Shown here in pieces: positions 52,303-63,850 of a DNA stretch of 64,000 nt. Under the pieces are notes generated by a model. That model had not been told where the DNA came from, did not search any database, and was given only the letters and a program-made list of their open reading frames with translations. Every line of letters begins with the position of its first letter. Position 1 is the stretch's first letter. The translations under genes and the position numbers were made by a program. Source of the stretch: Acanthosepion lycidas (Eukaryota; Mollusca; Cephalopoda; Sepiida; Sepiidae); NCBI GenBank assembly GCA_963932145.1, contig OZ010600.1, positions 52,577,326 through 52,641,325 on the forward strand, in the 5' to 3' direction.

Positions 52303-54268
52303 AGGTACCTCCATGAAAACGTAAACAAACAGAGATAGCATGATGAAAAAGACTCTGAACTTGACGAAAACAAGTTTTTATCGTCTAATGTTCATATTAT
52401 TATTAAAGAGGAAAGATCAAAGTATTTTTGTGGTATTTTTTTACATTTTTTAATCGTTCCTAGCACGTCCGAAATTTAATTTTCGTTAAAAATCTTGTTT
52501 TTTTTGTCAAAAAAAAAGGACAGATAATCAATCATTTTCAATCATTTGATAAAAAAGATGAAAATCTGACTAGATATTCTTTTAAAAATCAATTATCATT
52601 TTTTCAAAACTGATTTTAATAAAATCAGAAATTATGTTTATTTAAAATATTTTGAACCAAGCTTAACTTAGCTTCTGCGCTGAAAAAATGTAATTTGAAA
52701 ATAAAACAAAGCAGGTCATAACCTTTCGCGTAGCTTGACAGGTGACGAAAGACACATTCATGACGTTTAGATAATTTATGGGAGGATAATTCTTTCTATG
52801 GATGGAAGGAAGTGAAATTATTTAGATGTAAGTGAACAAATTATTTACCTTGTTACTTTTAAGGAAAACTTTCAGCGCTCTAATTTTTCATTTTTTTTTT
52901 TTTGTCTTTATGTTTACGATGCTTTATGGAAAATATAAAGAAATTAAAAAATAAGACTGTTAAGAGTGAGATTAAATTTCATAAGAAAAAGGTATCTAAT
53001 TAATTTATAGGTACCTTTCTTACGAAATTTTATCAGATGTGTACATAAAATACTATAATTTTATGTACATTTATTACATTTTAATGTGTTATTTGTATTT
53101 CCATTCATTTTATTATTAATTTTGATATTTCATTCATGGAAAAATATCATAACTGAGATTAATATAAAAATAAGATCATATAAATTAAAGTTTAGCAGTA
53201 GTTAAATTTCATAAGATGATACTGATACTTATAGGTACCCTTCTCAGTTGAAATTGAAAAATCAAATTGACTTCTCCATACATGTTTCACAAAAGTAAAG
53301 GCCTTAACAGCGGAGAACAATGCTGAACTCAAATAATGCAACTAAATTGTATTCTGGTTGGTCTTCCGTACTTTATAATTACCGCCCGATTATAAGCACA
53401 AAATTACATTTTTTAATTACCATGGTTCTTCTGATTGGTCCAAACGATACAATTTTCAAAGTGCTAGACAATCTCATATGGACACTTTGAAAGGTTGATG
53501 GTGCTTTTAACTAATGTTATAATATTTTTAAAAACTTAATGTAAAAGTCTATTATAATTAAAGAAATAACAAATAATTGTATTAAAAATTCAATTTTCAT
53601 TGAAAAAAGTTTTTGCTTTCAGAAAATATTGTCCATATTCATAAAAACAACTACAACAAATAAAAGCATTTGAAATTAAATAATATATTTGTTTTATTGA
53701 GTTTTGTATGTTACAATTCAGAGCTGATTTTCAGGTACGTTGGCTCCAATTAAAAAAAAACATGATTTGCATTCTTCAAAGCCTTGTGCTTTTAACTATT
53801 GTAATCACTAAGGTTGATGGGTTCGAATTTCTCGAGTTTTTCATAAAATTAGTTATGGGGATGTTAATAAATATATAAAAAAAAAATTTCTGCCATGACT
53901 TTAATAAAAAAAACATATTTATAATAATTTTGATAATCTGAATAGTTTCTGAAAGTTTCATTAACATCTGACAATTATTTTTATTTTTGCAAGATTTTCC
54001 AAATTAATGTGTATAATACAAAAAAAACGTGCTAAAAATTATGTTATTTACTACCCCTTGTTGCAACAAAGAGAAACAAGGTTTTTAAATCAAAATTTAG
54101 AATATTCTAAAAAGATGGAAAAATTTTTTTTAAATAATTAAAAAAAAAATTGGTCTATCCTCTTCATAATAACATAAGCATTTAGACAATAAAATTTTGT
54201 TTTCATAAAGTTTGGCGTCTTTTTCATCAGACTATGCTCTATTTTTTAGTGATTTCGTGGAGGTACCT
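52303..54268. mobile_element. MULE-like long-TIR element C with 9-10-bp target duplication
   Basis: Ends AGGTACCTCCATGAAAAC and (reverse complement) AGGTACCTCCACGAAATC, with arms sharing AGCATGATGAAAAAGACTCT / AGTCTGATGAAAAAGACGCC and CATTCATAAAAACAACTA-type interior also seen in A. GGTAAAATT repeats at 52294-52302 and 54270-54278. The empty site is visible in inverse at about 45935 (TTAACTTAATTTTAACACA) in H1. No coding frame. Confidence 0.75.
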
Positions 54269-54461
54269 AGGTAAAATTAAGTTAACAACAAAATAGTGAG
54301 TAAAAATTTTAAAAAAATAGTTGCCTATTTCATCTTAATGTTAAATTTTATGAAGTCAGATTTTTGTAAGGGTTGTCTAGTAAGCCAGTGTTACACCAAT
54401 CAGAAAATAAAGTTGTTGTAATCAAGAATAATGAATGATGATTTTTTTTTTTTTTATAAAT

Positions 54462-54495
<34 letters not shown>

Positions 54496-56504
54496 CTAGG
54501 GTATGCACCTAAATTTTCAAACCATGAAACCACATCGAAATTTACGAAAATGAACAATTTCAGTTTTGTTTTTATGTCACTACTGAGTGACCATATCCAA
54601 AGAAACACTATTGAAAAAGATTTTCAGATGTTAATAAAATTAAATTTTATTAACATTTATACCATTGTAAGAGAAAAAGATTGAACAAAAATATGTTAAA
54701 AACATTTGACTAATTTTAGGAAATAAATGTGAAATCTATTTGTTTACAAAAAAATTGAAGAAAAAAAGGAAATATGACATTATGTCTGAAATCTATTTGT
54801 TTCAGTTTTAAAATTAAGTTAACAACAAAATAGCAAGTAAAAATAAAAATAGTTGCCAGTTTCCTCTTTGTTAAATTTTGTGCAGTTGGATTTTTTTTTT
54901 TTTTTTTTGTAAGGGTAAAAATAAAATTGTTTTCTAGTAAGCCAGTACGCCAATCACAAAATAAAGATGTTGTAAATGAGAAAAATTAAATGAAGATTTT
55001 TTTTTTTTATAAATAAATTTATTTTTTTTATCTAGGATATGCACCTAAATTAGATAATATGAATAATTAAAATAATTCTTAATTTCACTTTTAAGATGGG
55101 TATATTTCCAGATATGTGAGTCTCTATTGTAAAAATTGTTTGTCTTCTACAAATAATATTGTTTCTATCTAGCGAATACACCTAAAATTAGATATAAAAA
55201 AAAATAAAGTAAGTTTTAATCTCTGTTTTAAAATGTGTATATTTTCAAAACTGCAAGTCCTTTTTTTTTTTTTTTTAACCCAAAGTAAAAAATTTTAGGC
55301 GGGTTTTCTGCCTATAAAATTCTTTTAGACAAGGAAAATTAATTCATTTTATTTTAACAAATATCTTTATGGTTTTATCTGGTGAATACACTCAAGTAAG
55401 ATAAAAAGTGATTAAAAGTTTTAATTTCAGTTTTAAAATGTGTATGTAAAAAAGAACAGAAAATTATTTTTAAGGTGTGTTTGCTAGATAAAAACATTTA
55501 TTTAGTGGAAAAAAAAAATAACTCATTGATTTTCCTTGTGTAGAAAAGATTTTCAAAACCTGAATAATAGATGACTGGTGTACCAGAAAAAAATTTCTGT
55601 ATTTGTAAAAACATGAGGGGTTTCATTTTTTGGCTTTTTAAAAGCCACATCATAAACTAATTTCTGGAGAGCTATACCGTTTTCTTTCTCAAAATGTGTT
55701 ATCCAATGGCACAAATATAGAGTTTATGCGACAATTTCTTTTGTATTTTACCAATTTGTTAATAAATATGGTAATTCTTTATAGTTGACAATTTATTTCC
55801 AAGTTTAATAAATAAACTTTAATCGAAAACAAGTGTCTGTCAATGTCAGACAGTTGTTTCAATAATTTGAAAGTTGCTTTACCACATTTATTATTACTAT
55901 CAGTTCCTTTTTTTTTTTTCTTTTCCTTATCTTACTTTATAATTTTTGAAGGAATTTGCTTCCATGGGTCAGAAAAATTGAACATCTTCCTGGTTGTAGG
56001 TTAAGGTGTCTTCTAATTGAGTGTACAATTTCAAGAATATTGATAAAGATTGGTCACTTTGATATTGGGAAACCAAGTAATGTGTAAAATTTAGTCTTTA
56101 AAAAAAAAAAAAATCATATTTCGAATTTTTGGCTGTTCAATGCAAAATACCATTTTAACTTGCTGTAAAAAAAAAAATAATTCAATGACAAAACACATAC
56201 AAATTACATATTTAGAAAGATTATTTTCTTTTCTTTCCAGCCATATGAATATTTTTAATATTGGGCCATAAATACAAGAGAAATTGCAAGTTGAACAGAC
56301 TAAGTTGCAAATTTATCAATCTCACACAAAATCAGATATTGACTGGAAATGCTATCATTACACAATAAAATGGATGCTTCCTTAGAAAGCAAAAATAGTA
56401 AATTAAAAACTGAAAAACTGAATTGAAAATTGCGGTATCAAGGGGGGGGAGTAAACCGATACCGAAACATAAATTGCCAAACTGACCAACTCTAGTTAGA
56501 GGTT

Positions 56505-56612
56505 TTGAATTCAGGTTTGTCCTTCTGGACCAGTGGCCACCCAAGGCTATAGGACCCATTCTGTCCTATTTACCCATATCTAAGAAGAGAAGAGTTGGCT
56601 TCATATAATTAT
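56505..56612 (-). mobile_element. C-group SINE fragment, minus strand
   Basis: TTTTGAATTCAGGTTTGTCC, CCAGTGGCCACCCAAGGCTA, TAGGACCCATTCTGTCCTAT, TTACCCATATCTAAGAAGAG match the 3-prime body at 23090-23190. Confidence 0.6.
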
Positions 56613-57080
56613 TCACAATTAAATATTGAAAATTTTGTTTATATATTTGCAAACATCATTATAGCAAACTCTGTTTTACAGGAAATCCTTACTATTCAAT
56701 TATCTTTGTAATTACTTCTAGTAAATAAAAAAACAAAAAAAAAACAGACTATGCCAATAATTTCATTCAGTAGTGTTGATTGTAATTACTTGTACAATGC
56801 TTACTGTATTGGTTTAATATGATGGATAAACCCTTTCAGTTTGCAGTCCTATGGTCTAACTGCTGTTTTCTGTTAGTTATGAAAAACAAATGCTGATTTT
56901 AAAAGTACTGATTCTTAAATGTTTATGCTTATTAAATCAAAACAGTTTTTGATATTTTAACTTGAAGTGAAAACAAAACAAAAAAAAACTGAGAGTTGTA
57001 TGATGTGCATTCCAGAGGTTTTGAAACCTTTTCAAGAAGAAATCTCTAACTGTTAGCTATGCAAACTCTCCTAGTCCTAC

Positions 57081-57716
57081 CTAGGATTGAACTCACCATC
57101 CTTGGCTAACAAATTCTCTGAAGACGTTAGACTCTCACTCCTTAGCTTAATGAATGTGTTCTAAGCAGTGGCAGTAGCTTATCTCCCTTCCTGCCAAAGT
57201 GGATTTAACTATTAGGCATTTGTTTAAGTTTATTGAATTTTCTCCTGGGGAGGGTGGGGGTGAATATTCTATTCTATTCTATTGTTTGGTAAAGTGCTGT
57301 CACTTAGTTTATTGATCAAGATCCTGTTTATACATTCTGTTTTGATTTTGGATTGCATATTTTGGACCTACTTTTAGTTTTCTACCTGATAATGGATGAG
57401 AATTTGATAACAGAGCTTTCCAAGACATGACTCAGAATTTAAATATTATTGTACAAACTGCATCAGCGCAATGGATTGAATGAGCACCACAATGCTATAC
57501 TTAATGAAATGGTACTTCAAAACTATTAATGACGCTGGTTGCAGCTTGGGATTTGCCATTGCTTGATCACCAAGTTTCATATTGCCTAATGGTTAAATCC
57601 ACTTTGGCAGAAAGGGAGACAAGCTACTGCCACTGCTTAGAACACATTCAATAAGCTGAGGAACGGGAGTCTAATGTCTTCAGAAATTTGTTAGCCAAGG
57701 ATGGCGAGTTCAATCC
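57081..57716. repeat. Long inverted repeat with ~135-bp arms, tRNA-like ends
   Basis: The left arm 57081-57218 and right arm 57583-57716 are reverse complements with few differences (GCCAAAGTGGATTTAACTAT against ATGGTTAAATCCACTTTGGC; CTAAGCAGTGGCAGTAGCTT against AAGCTACTGCCACTGCTTAG). The right arm contains a B-box-like GGCGAGTTCAATCCTAG. The spacer of about 365 bp has no recognised content. Confidence 0.8.
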
Positions 57717-58429
57717 TAGAGTTAGCACAGTTAAGTTTCCCCCCACTTTTTGCTTTTCATGTAGACCATAGTGACAGCTTTTTTTTTTTTTTGTCAGTAA
57801 TGATATACTAAAATTACAATAATCTAGGGCAGTTATAACTGTCTCCTAAAAACAGTCTCAAAACTTCTGGAATGCCATTTGTATGTTTGACAAAACTTTT
57901 ATTATCAAGTATGTCACTTTTTATGAATAAAATATGCATTTATTTTGGCTTTCATTACTAGAAAAAAAAAATGAATAATTTTGAATTACTTTGCTAGAAA
58001 AATATATTTAAGAAAAGATTTTAAATTACTCAAGCCTGATGCACATTAAAAATAAGTATTGATTCTCTGCAATGTAAGGTTTTCTTTAATGGTTGTGTAG
58101 GATTCTTATTTATACAAACAAGATTTTTTTAGCTGCTATTCATAAGAGATTTTATTTTTTAGGAAAAAGATTGCTTAGCATTATCTATTTCTTGTTCAAA
58201 CTGCCACAGTATACTTGACTATAGAGTGAGTTTTATAATCATTTTTTTAATGCAAAAAATAGGGTTTTGCACATGTAATTTTTTTTTTTTTTTAATTAAA
58301 AAATGATGCATTTTCAGTGACTGGTCACACTATACACAGATAAATCTTTTTCTGGAGGGCTTGAAATTCATGCATTTTAGGTGACCGTAACCTAGTTGGT
58401 AGTCCTACATTCTTATGGTAGATTTGATT

Positions 58430-58690
58430 GACCATACAGGTAAGTTCCTTTAACATGGACCAGTAATCCTGACCAAAAGGTTGTCATTGGAAAAGCAATA
58501 CCTCAGCGATGTAAACGTGTGAAAAGAAGATGAATGCAAATTTGAGATAGGGAAAATAATCTATTAATTCTTTGTTTATATAAGGTATTTGTTGATTTTA
58601 AGTGGCATTACATGGTGGATGAGATTTTGCTCTTCACGTAATGACAAGGGAAGAAACTTGGTTTACATAGGAAGTAAACCCAGGGTTAAA
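58430..58690 (+). repeat. Interspersed repeat Z, copy 2
   Basis: Matches 1-215 of the window on the same strand (see there); its upstream part TTCATGCATTTTAGGTGACC, GTAACCTAG is found inverted at 1296-1345. Confidence 0.55.
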
Positions 58691-59509
58691 GAACAGCCAT
58701 AGTTAGCTGTGAATGAAAATGAATCTACCGCTATTTAAATGTTTGTATCAGATCTTTTACTGTAAGTTGTTTTTCTTGCCATTTTGGAGTAGCTTTGTCC
58801 CCCCCCCCCCAAAAAAAAATGAAGACTGTTTATTTGCAATAAAATATTTCCAGGATGATACCAATACTGCAATATTTGACTAAGGTAGGCCTACTGGTAT
58901 TGCTCAGAAGCTGGGGTCACAGGCTATATGAAAAAGTTGGAGGTTGCATTATACATGAAATAGGCTTATACAAGAGTATATAAAGATCTTTTTGATAGAA
59001 AGTTGGTCGTAATCTGAATGATGATCTAGTTGTTAGACTGAATAATTGATGATGAGACATGATAGAACTTTGCAAAACAAAGATATAGATATCAGATTTC
59101 AAGTTCATGCTTGTCAAGTGATATCTTTTGATTGTCATGGTTTTGAATCTGTTGATATTCATACTGTTAGTAAGAAAATCCAAGCCTTGATGTAGCATAA
59201 ATTATAATTGAAAGAGCAAGACATTAGAAATGCTTATCATTTTGGGGATTATTTCTGGTTTTATTCTTTCCATTAGAAATCAAATGCAGTTCTTTATGAA
59301 TTAGATTAATACTTTCATTATAAAATGAAAACAAAATCTTTTCAGAAGGTTTATAATACAGAACTGGTTTGTAGAGATGTGGATGTGTCATTCAATTTCC
59401 TTTTCATAATAAAATATCAAAGGAATGTACTGTTTAAGATCTCTCTCAATCTCTCTTTTTCCCTCTCTCACTCACACATTTAAAATTTGCTATATTTATA
59501 GAGGAAGGG

Positions 59510-59702
59510 TGCTCAATATTGGAGATAGAGCATTTAAAGATATAGACAGTGTGGACATAGGAATCAACAATTTCACGCCTCAATGCGTATGCAGACCAAT
59601 ATCTGATATTTGCATTGAGGTGTGACAGTTACTATGCTTGTTGATTATTATGCCCACATTGTTTATATCTATAAGTGTTTTATCTCCCATATTGAACATT
59701 CT
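59510..59702. repeat. Hairpin element with arms of 80-90 bp
   Basis: The left arm (GTGCTCAATATTGGAGATAG, AGCATTTAAAGATATAGACA, GTGTGGACATAGGAATCAAC, CACGCCTCAATGC) pairs with the right arm (reverse complement GAATGTTCAATATGGGAGAT and so on) around a loop of about 20 nt. A second small hairpin of (CA)n/(TG)n follows at 59705-59735. Confidence 0.8.
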
Positions 59703-60479
59703 TCTCTCTCACACACACACCGTGTGTGTGTGAGAATATATATATATATATATTATATGCGCAGTACTTATTAGAAAACACTCACTATCAAAGCTAACAT
59801 ATTTGGTTGGATTGATGTGAGTTTGTGACCCTGTTGTAATGATACAATATAGTAATCTGTATGGAATTTCCAGGAGGATATAGATCCAGGGAGAGCTCTA
59901 TATAAAAAAACAGAGCAAAAGGATTTGTTTGTAGGCGTTGAAGATTGAGAGCAGCTGCTGCTTTTTTTTTTTGTTTTGTTTTTTAGAGCTCTCATGAAAT
60001 AAAAATTATTACAGATGGTATTTAAAATTTTTGATATTCTTTAATTAATACAAGTGAAAGGTTTGATACTCTGGAGCCAGGATGCTGATGGTATCAGCAA
60101 TTGACTGACAATTGTGTTTAAGCTTGAAACAGGCTTGCTGCTGGACTCAATGTACACTTTACTTTTAAATCTTATTTCATTTCGAAATACTTTTCAGTTT
60201 TTTTTTGTTTATTTTTAAGATTCAAAATTTTAAATTTGAAACTTTAGATTTTAAATAAAAACTTTAACTCCTTAATTGTTATTCATAATATTAATAATGT
60301 TAATAATAGTAATATTGTTTATTTATATTATATTCACACTATATTTATTTCCTAGTTTAGTTTGTTGAAAAAATTTTAAATGCTTAATTTAATGTCAAAT
60401 GTTAACTGTCAAATATATAAATCTGTTTTTTCAAATTAACTGCAATATGCTCATATATGTTAATTTTCTTTTATTCTTT

Positions 60480-60925
60480 ACAAACTCTCTATTTCCCTTT
60501 CTTTCTCAAACCCCTACTTCCACTTCTGCTTTCTTATATCTTTACTTCTCTTTTTTTCTCTTTATCTTGTTTCCTGTGAGATGACTTATTAAATAGGTCA
60601 ATGTCTGGTCCTTACACCCCCCCCACACACACTGTTAAATGTCTTAGGAATAATATTAAATCTATTTTTATTATCTCTCCCTTCCCTCTCTAATTTTGAC
60701 CATCTGTCATATTCCTCCCCCCTTCTCCTTATATCACCTTACATCTACTTAAAACTACCCCTCAAGAGTGTATAAGAACTATATGTAAATTTATAAGTTT
60801 TTCCCCCCTTGGAAATGCAGTCTGATGAACCAGGTAGAAATAATATACCTGGGGAAATAAATTATAACCAATTGGCCCTTAAGGTTGTCTGTTTTCTATT
60901 TAAATTTAATTAATAATTGCTTTGA
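60480..60925 (+). mobile_element. Penelope-like/retrozyme-like repeat end, plus strand
   Basis: A C/T-rich tract (CTCTCCCTTCCCTCTCTAAT, CCTCCCCCCTTCTCCTTATA) leads to a hammerhead-like motif (60816-60870) and the tail CCTTAAGGTTGTCTGTTTTC, the same order as the copies around 3.1-3.8 kb. Confidence 0.5.
60816..60870 (+). ncRNA. Hammerhead-ribozyme-like motif, copy 3
   Basis: CTGATGA (60822-60828), stem II ACCAGGTA with TACCTGGG around GAAATAATA, GAAA (60854-60857), then TAAATTATAACC. Core boxes and the tiny stem III are intact; stem I is weak (AGT against ACC). The base pair next to the core in stem II is A opposite G, as in copy 2. Confidence 0.5.
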
Positions 60926-61011
60926 TTTGACATTGAGCTCTTGAGCTCTCTGGATTATATCCTCCTTGGGATTATCCATACAGATTACCAAACTTTTCAT
61001 TATACACACAC

Positions 61012-61020
<9 letters not shown>

Positions 61021-61085
<65 letters not shown>
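61021..61085. repeat. (TA)n(TG)n microsatellite
   Basis: About 50 bp of alternating TA followed by TGTGTGTGTGTGTG. Confidence 0.95.
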
Positions 61086-61086
<1 letters not shown>

Positions 61087-61089
61087 GTG

Positions 61090-61440
61090 CGATGGATAAA
61101 TTGTCACCTAAATTATGCAAAAAATGAAAAAACACTGACAACTCATTTTAACATCTATATTTACCAAAATTACACAAAAATATCTTGAAATCCTAAACAG
61201 TAAATTTATTCCAAAAAATCAACATTGGCTTCAACCATGGCCTCCAGACGACTTCAGAATCTCCTGCGACTCTTTTGGACAGTCTCCCTGTTTAAGGTGT
61301 TGAATGCTGCTCTTTTTCTCACAGATGGTGTCCAATTGACTCTATTATATTGTGCAGTTGACAAAATCCAAAAAAATGTGCATACCCTGTGTCTACATGA
61401 ACTGTCTTATTCTGTAACCATCTAGCTTGCATGGCTATCA
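61090..61440 (-). pseudogene. Probable mariner-type transposase C-terminal remnant
   Basis: On the minus strand a frame reads VRKRAAFNTLNRETVQKSRR, then after a stop SRLEAMVEANVDFFG, resembling the R.R...V...GG.FE end of some mariner-like transposases. GGTGCGATGGATAAATTG at 61087 next to the microsatellite could be the terminal repeat. The remnant has stops and no catalytic part. Confidence 0.4.
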
Positions 61441-61734
61441 AGCCTTGTACAATGTGATCATCCTTGTAAAAATTTTTAAAATCCCTATTAAATACATATA
61501 TTACACACACAAATCAAATAAGCTGTTTAAAATAGGCTTGTTATTCTTGAATATGCTAAAATGGTGAAGTGTGCTATCCAAAGCTAATGAAGCCCTCTAT
61601 TTGATAGCATAGGATTCATTAATGGGTTTGTCAGAAAGTAACCGTTGTTTCGTACATGAAATTAAATTTAAATTGCTATCTTATAAAATCCTGTTCATTG
61701 TCTAAACCTCTGATTTAAATCCCAAGAATCTACA

Positions 61735-62172
61735 ATATTATCAGTCCTGACTTGGCATCTGTTTCAGTCACTATCCCTCCACTGTCATATAGCTTCCCTG
61801 TGCCTTTTCTATAAATATTTTCATGGTAATTGTTCTGATGAACTTTCCTCTTTGATATCTCATTTTTATGAATTTAAGCACAATACTAGATTGGTGGATA
61901 GGTCTCATAATTTTACAACTGAAATGGCTCATTGTAACTAAGTTCTATGTTAACAGTTTCTTCTCACTTGTGGAACTCCCTTCTGGCCTCTTGCTTTCCA
62001 ATCAATTTTAATCTTTAAAAATTTATTATGCAATGTCAATCAGTTCCTGTTCTTTTATTGTTCTCTCTTCTTAATGTTTTTTTCCTCCTATTCTCTAACA
62101 GCCAGTAATACCTTATTGGTGTTTTTTATTGGTGTCTTTCCTTCATTATGAAATGATTAAAAAAAAAAATTG
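61735..62172 (+). pseudogene. LINE 3-prime end with coding remnant, plus strand
   Basis: The frame reads LCLFYKYFHGNCSDELSSL (about 61795-61853) and, later, SHLWNSLLASCF (about 61955), the post-polymerase pattern of Jockey/CR1-group LINEs, with stops between. It ends TTATGAAATGATTAAAAAAA, like the other copies. Confidence 0.7.
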
Positions 62173-62177
62173 AAGGC

Positions 62178-62269
62178 AAAGACAAAGTTATTATTGTATT
62201 CTATAACTGGTACTATATATATATTTTATTGTACTATATAAATAGTACAATAATAATTTTGTCTTTGTA
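62178..62269. repeat. Small inverted-repeat element
   Basis: AAAGACAAAGTTATTATTGT pairs with ACAATAATAATTTTGTCTTT; about 92 bp. It lies right after the LINE poly-A end. Confidence 0.65.
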
Positions 62270-62859
62270 TCTGTAAAAAAAAAAATCTAAATAGCGAAAA
62301 TAAATTTATGTGAAAGATATCTTCCTTTTATATGTAATCCAATAAATAGAAAGTGAAAATGAACACCATCTGGTAGCAAAAAATTGAATCTTATCATCTG
62401 AGTTGACTTATCAATTAGGTCAGCTATTTGAGCTTAGAGTAGGACAATAAACAAATATTTATTTTCATATTACATAGCTTCAACTTCTAAAAGTATTAAG
62501 ACATCTAAAAAATCTTTTTTTTTTTTTTTATTTTAAACTTTATTGAGGACAATATTCAACCTAATGCTGTTTACATGACACACACAGATAGAAAAGAATA
62601 TTACAACACCCTGAGAATAGCCATACAAGAAATAAAGCTGAATTACAGTAAATAATGACATGTACAGCTCAGTTTGTGCACACGTTCCAAAATAGGGGAT
62701 CTACCAACGTTAGTGATCCCATATTAATACACTGTATCTCCTTTTTGGACATTAACACAAGTCTGTATTCTCACATACATAAAATCGCACAACTGTTAAT
62801 ACCATTATGTTATACATTATTCTACACCATTGTATGTTGATATAACACAACAAGAGTCA

Positions 62860-63790
62860 GAAGTGTGCTAATTGAATGAGCCAGATGTTGTCCCATACAT
62901 GTTCAATGGTATGGCAATCATGCAGGCCAGGTTGAACATCTTGCAGAGTATATTGAGTAGCATGGGCATTATATAGGCAGACATTATTCTGCTGAAACGG
63001 CACATTGCCTTCCTGTTATAAGAATGGTGACAGAAGTGGTTGAACAATGTTCTAGCTGTACACTGCTGTTCAACCTTTTTTTTTTTTTTTTTTTTTTAAC
63101 ATTTTACCCCAAGCAAGACAATAAAGCCACTCTGATACAAGAGGATGCTGCATGTAAAAGATTATGAGAAAAAGAAAAAAAATGGTTACAGCAGGAGAGA
63201 GAATAATAAAAGAACAGGAATTAAGAAGATAGAAGATAACAATTGACATTGCATTTCAATTTTGAAGATCAAAGTTGACTAGAACGTAAGAAGCTGGAAG
63301 AGATTTCCACAAGCAAGAATTATGTGAGAAAAAACTGTTAATATAGAACTTATGGTTACATCTAGAAATGTCAACTGTAAAATGATGAGACCTATCTGCC
63401 GATCTAGTACTGCTCGTAAGTTTGTAAAGATGAGATATTCATTAGAACAATTACCATTAAAATATTTATAGAAAAAGCATAAATTGAGAATTGTAACATG
63501 GCACTACACATTATGATTCAAAGTGTTGGCCAGTGTTGTTGGTGGTACATACACTGGAAAGTGTCCCCTGGATCTATGTTGCATGCACAAACAACTATTA
63601 CTTACATGAAAGCAGAACCTACTCTCATTGCTGAAAACTACAGAACTTCATTCAACTTACCATCAGGCAATCATTTTGCAACACCATGAGAGATGACCAA
63701 ATTGGTTTGGTGGTGTAAATGCAAGACCAGTTAGAGGCATACCTGCCTGTTGTTCTGCTCCAAGTGTAGGATTCCCAATCCAGTTTGTGG
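62860..63790 (-). pseudogene. Tc1-like transposase pseudogene interrupted by a LINE fragment
   Basis: Minus-strand frames: GMPLTGLAFTPPNQFGHLSW and VVFSNESRFCFH (63720-63600) match the end of the DNA-binding region and the first catalytic D (FSDESRFCL type). VPFQQNNVCLYNAHATQYTL and CHTIEHVWDNIWLI (63020-62880) match the second and third catalytic blocks (QQDNARPH and PIEHVWD type). The DNA between (63075-63490) is a LINE 3-prime end inserted later. Several stops and frame changes; dead. The middle aspartate position reads N. Confidence 0.7.
63075..63490 (-). pseudogene. LINE 3-prime end inserted in the Tc1 relic
   Basis: T-run at 63077-63099 (the poly-A end on the minus strand), TTTTACCCCAAGCAAGACAA, AAATGATGAGACCTATCTGC and GATATTCATTAGAACAATTA match the LINE family of 5645-6310. 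Confidence 0.7.
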
Positions 63791-63850
63791 ATTCAGTACA
63801 TTCTACCACTGCTGCTTTTACAATGCACTCGTATTAATGAGTGTCTATAC

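Larger units (their letters stand above)
50156..56494 (+). mobile_element. hAT-like element H2, enlarged by two MULE-like insertions and a duplication
   Basis: It starts TAGAGATGGGCAGTTTAGCT and ends with the reverse complement of TAGAGTTGGTCAGTTTGGCA. Flanking 8-mers TTTGGAGG (50148-50155) and GTTAGAGG (56495-56502) agree at six of eight bases. Own sequence is at 50156-50404, 52165-52302, 54269-54517 and 54518-56494. The first ~530 bp of the element occur twice (50190 onward and 54518 onward); only the first copy carries elements B and C. No transposase frame. Confidence 0.6.

Noticed and set aside
54348-54608. 86-codon frame with a poly-Lys stretch
   Set aside because: It crosses A/T homopolymers in the hAT-like element H2; not coding.
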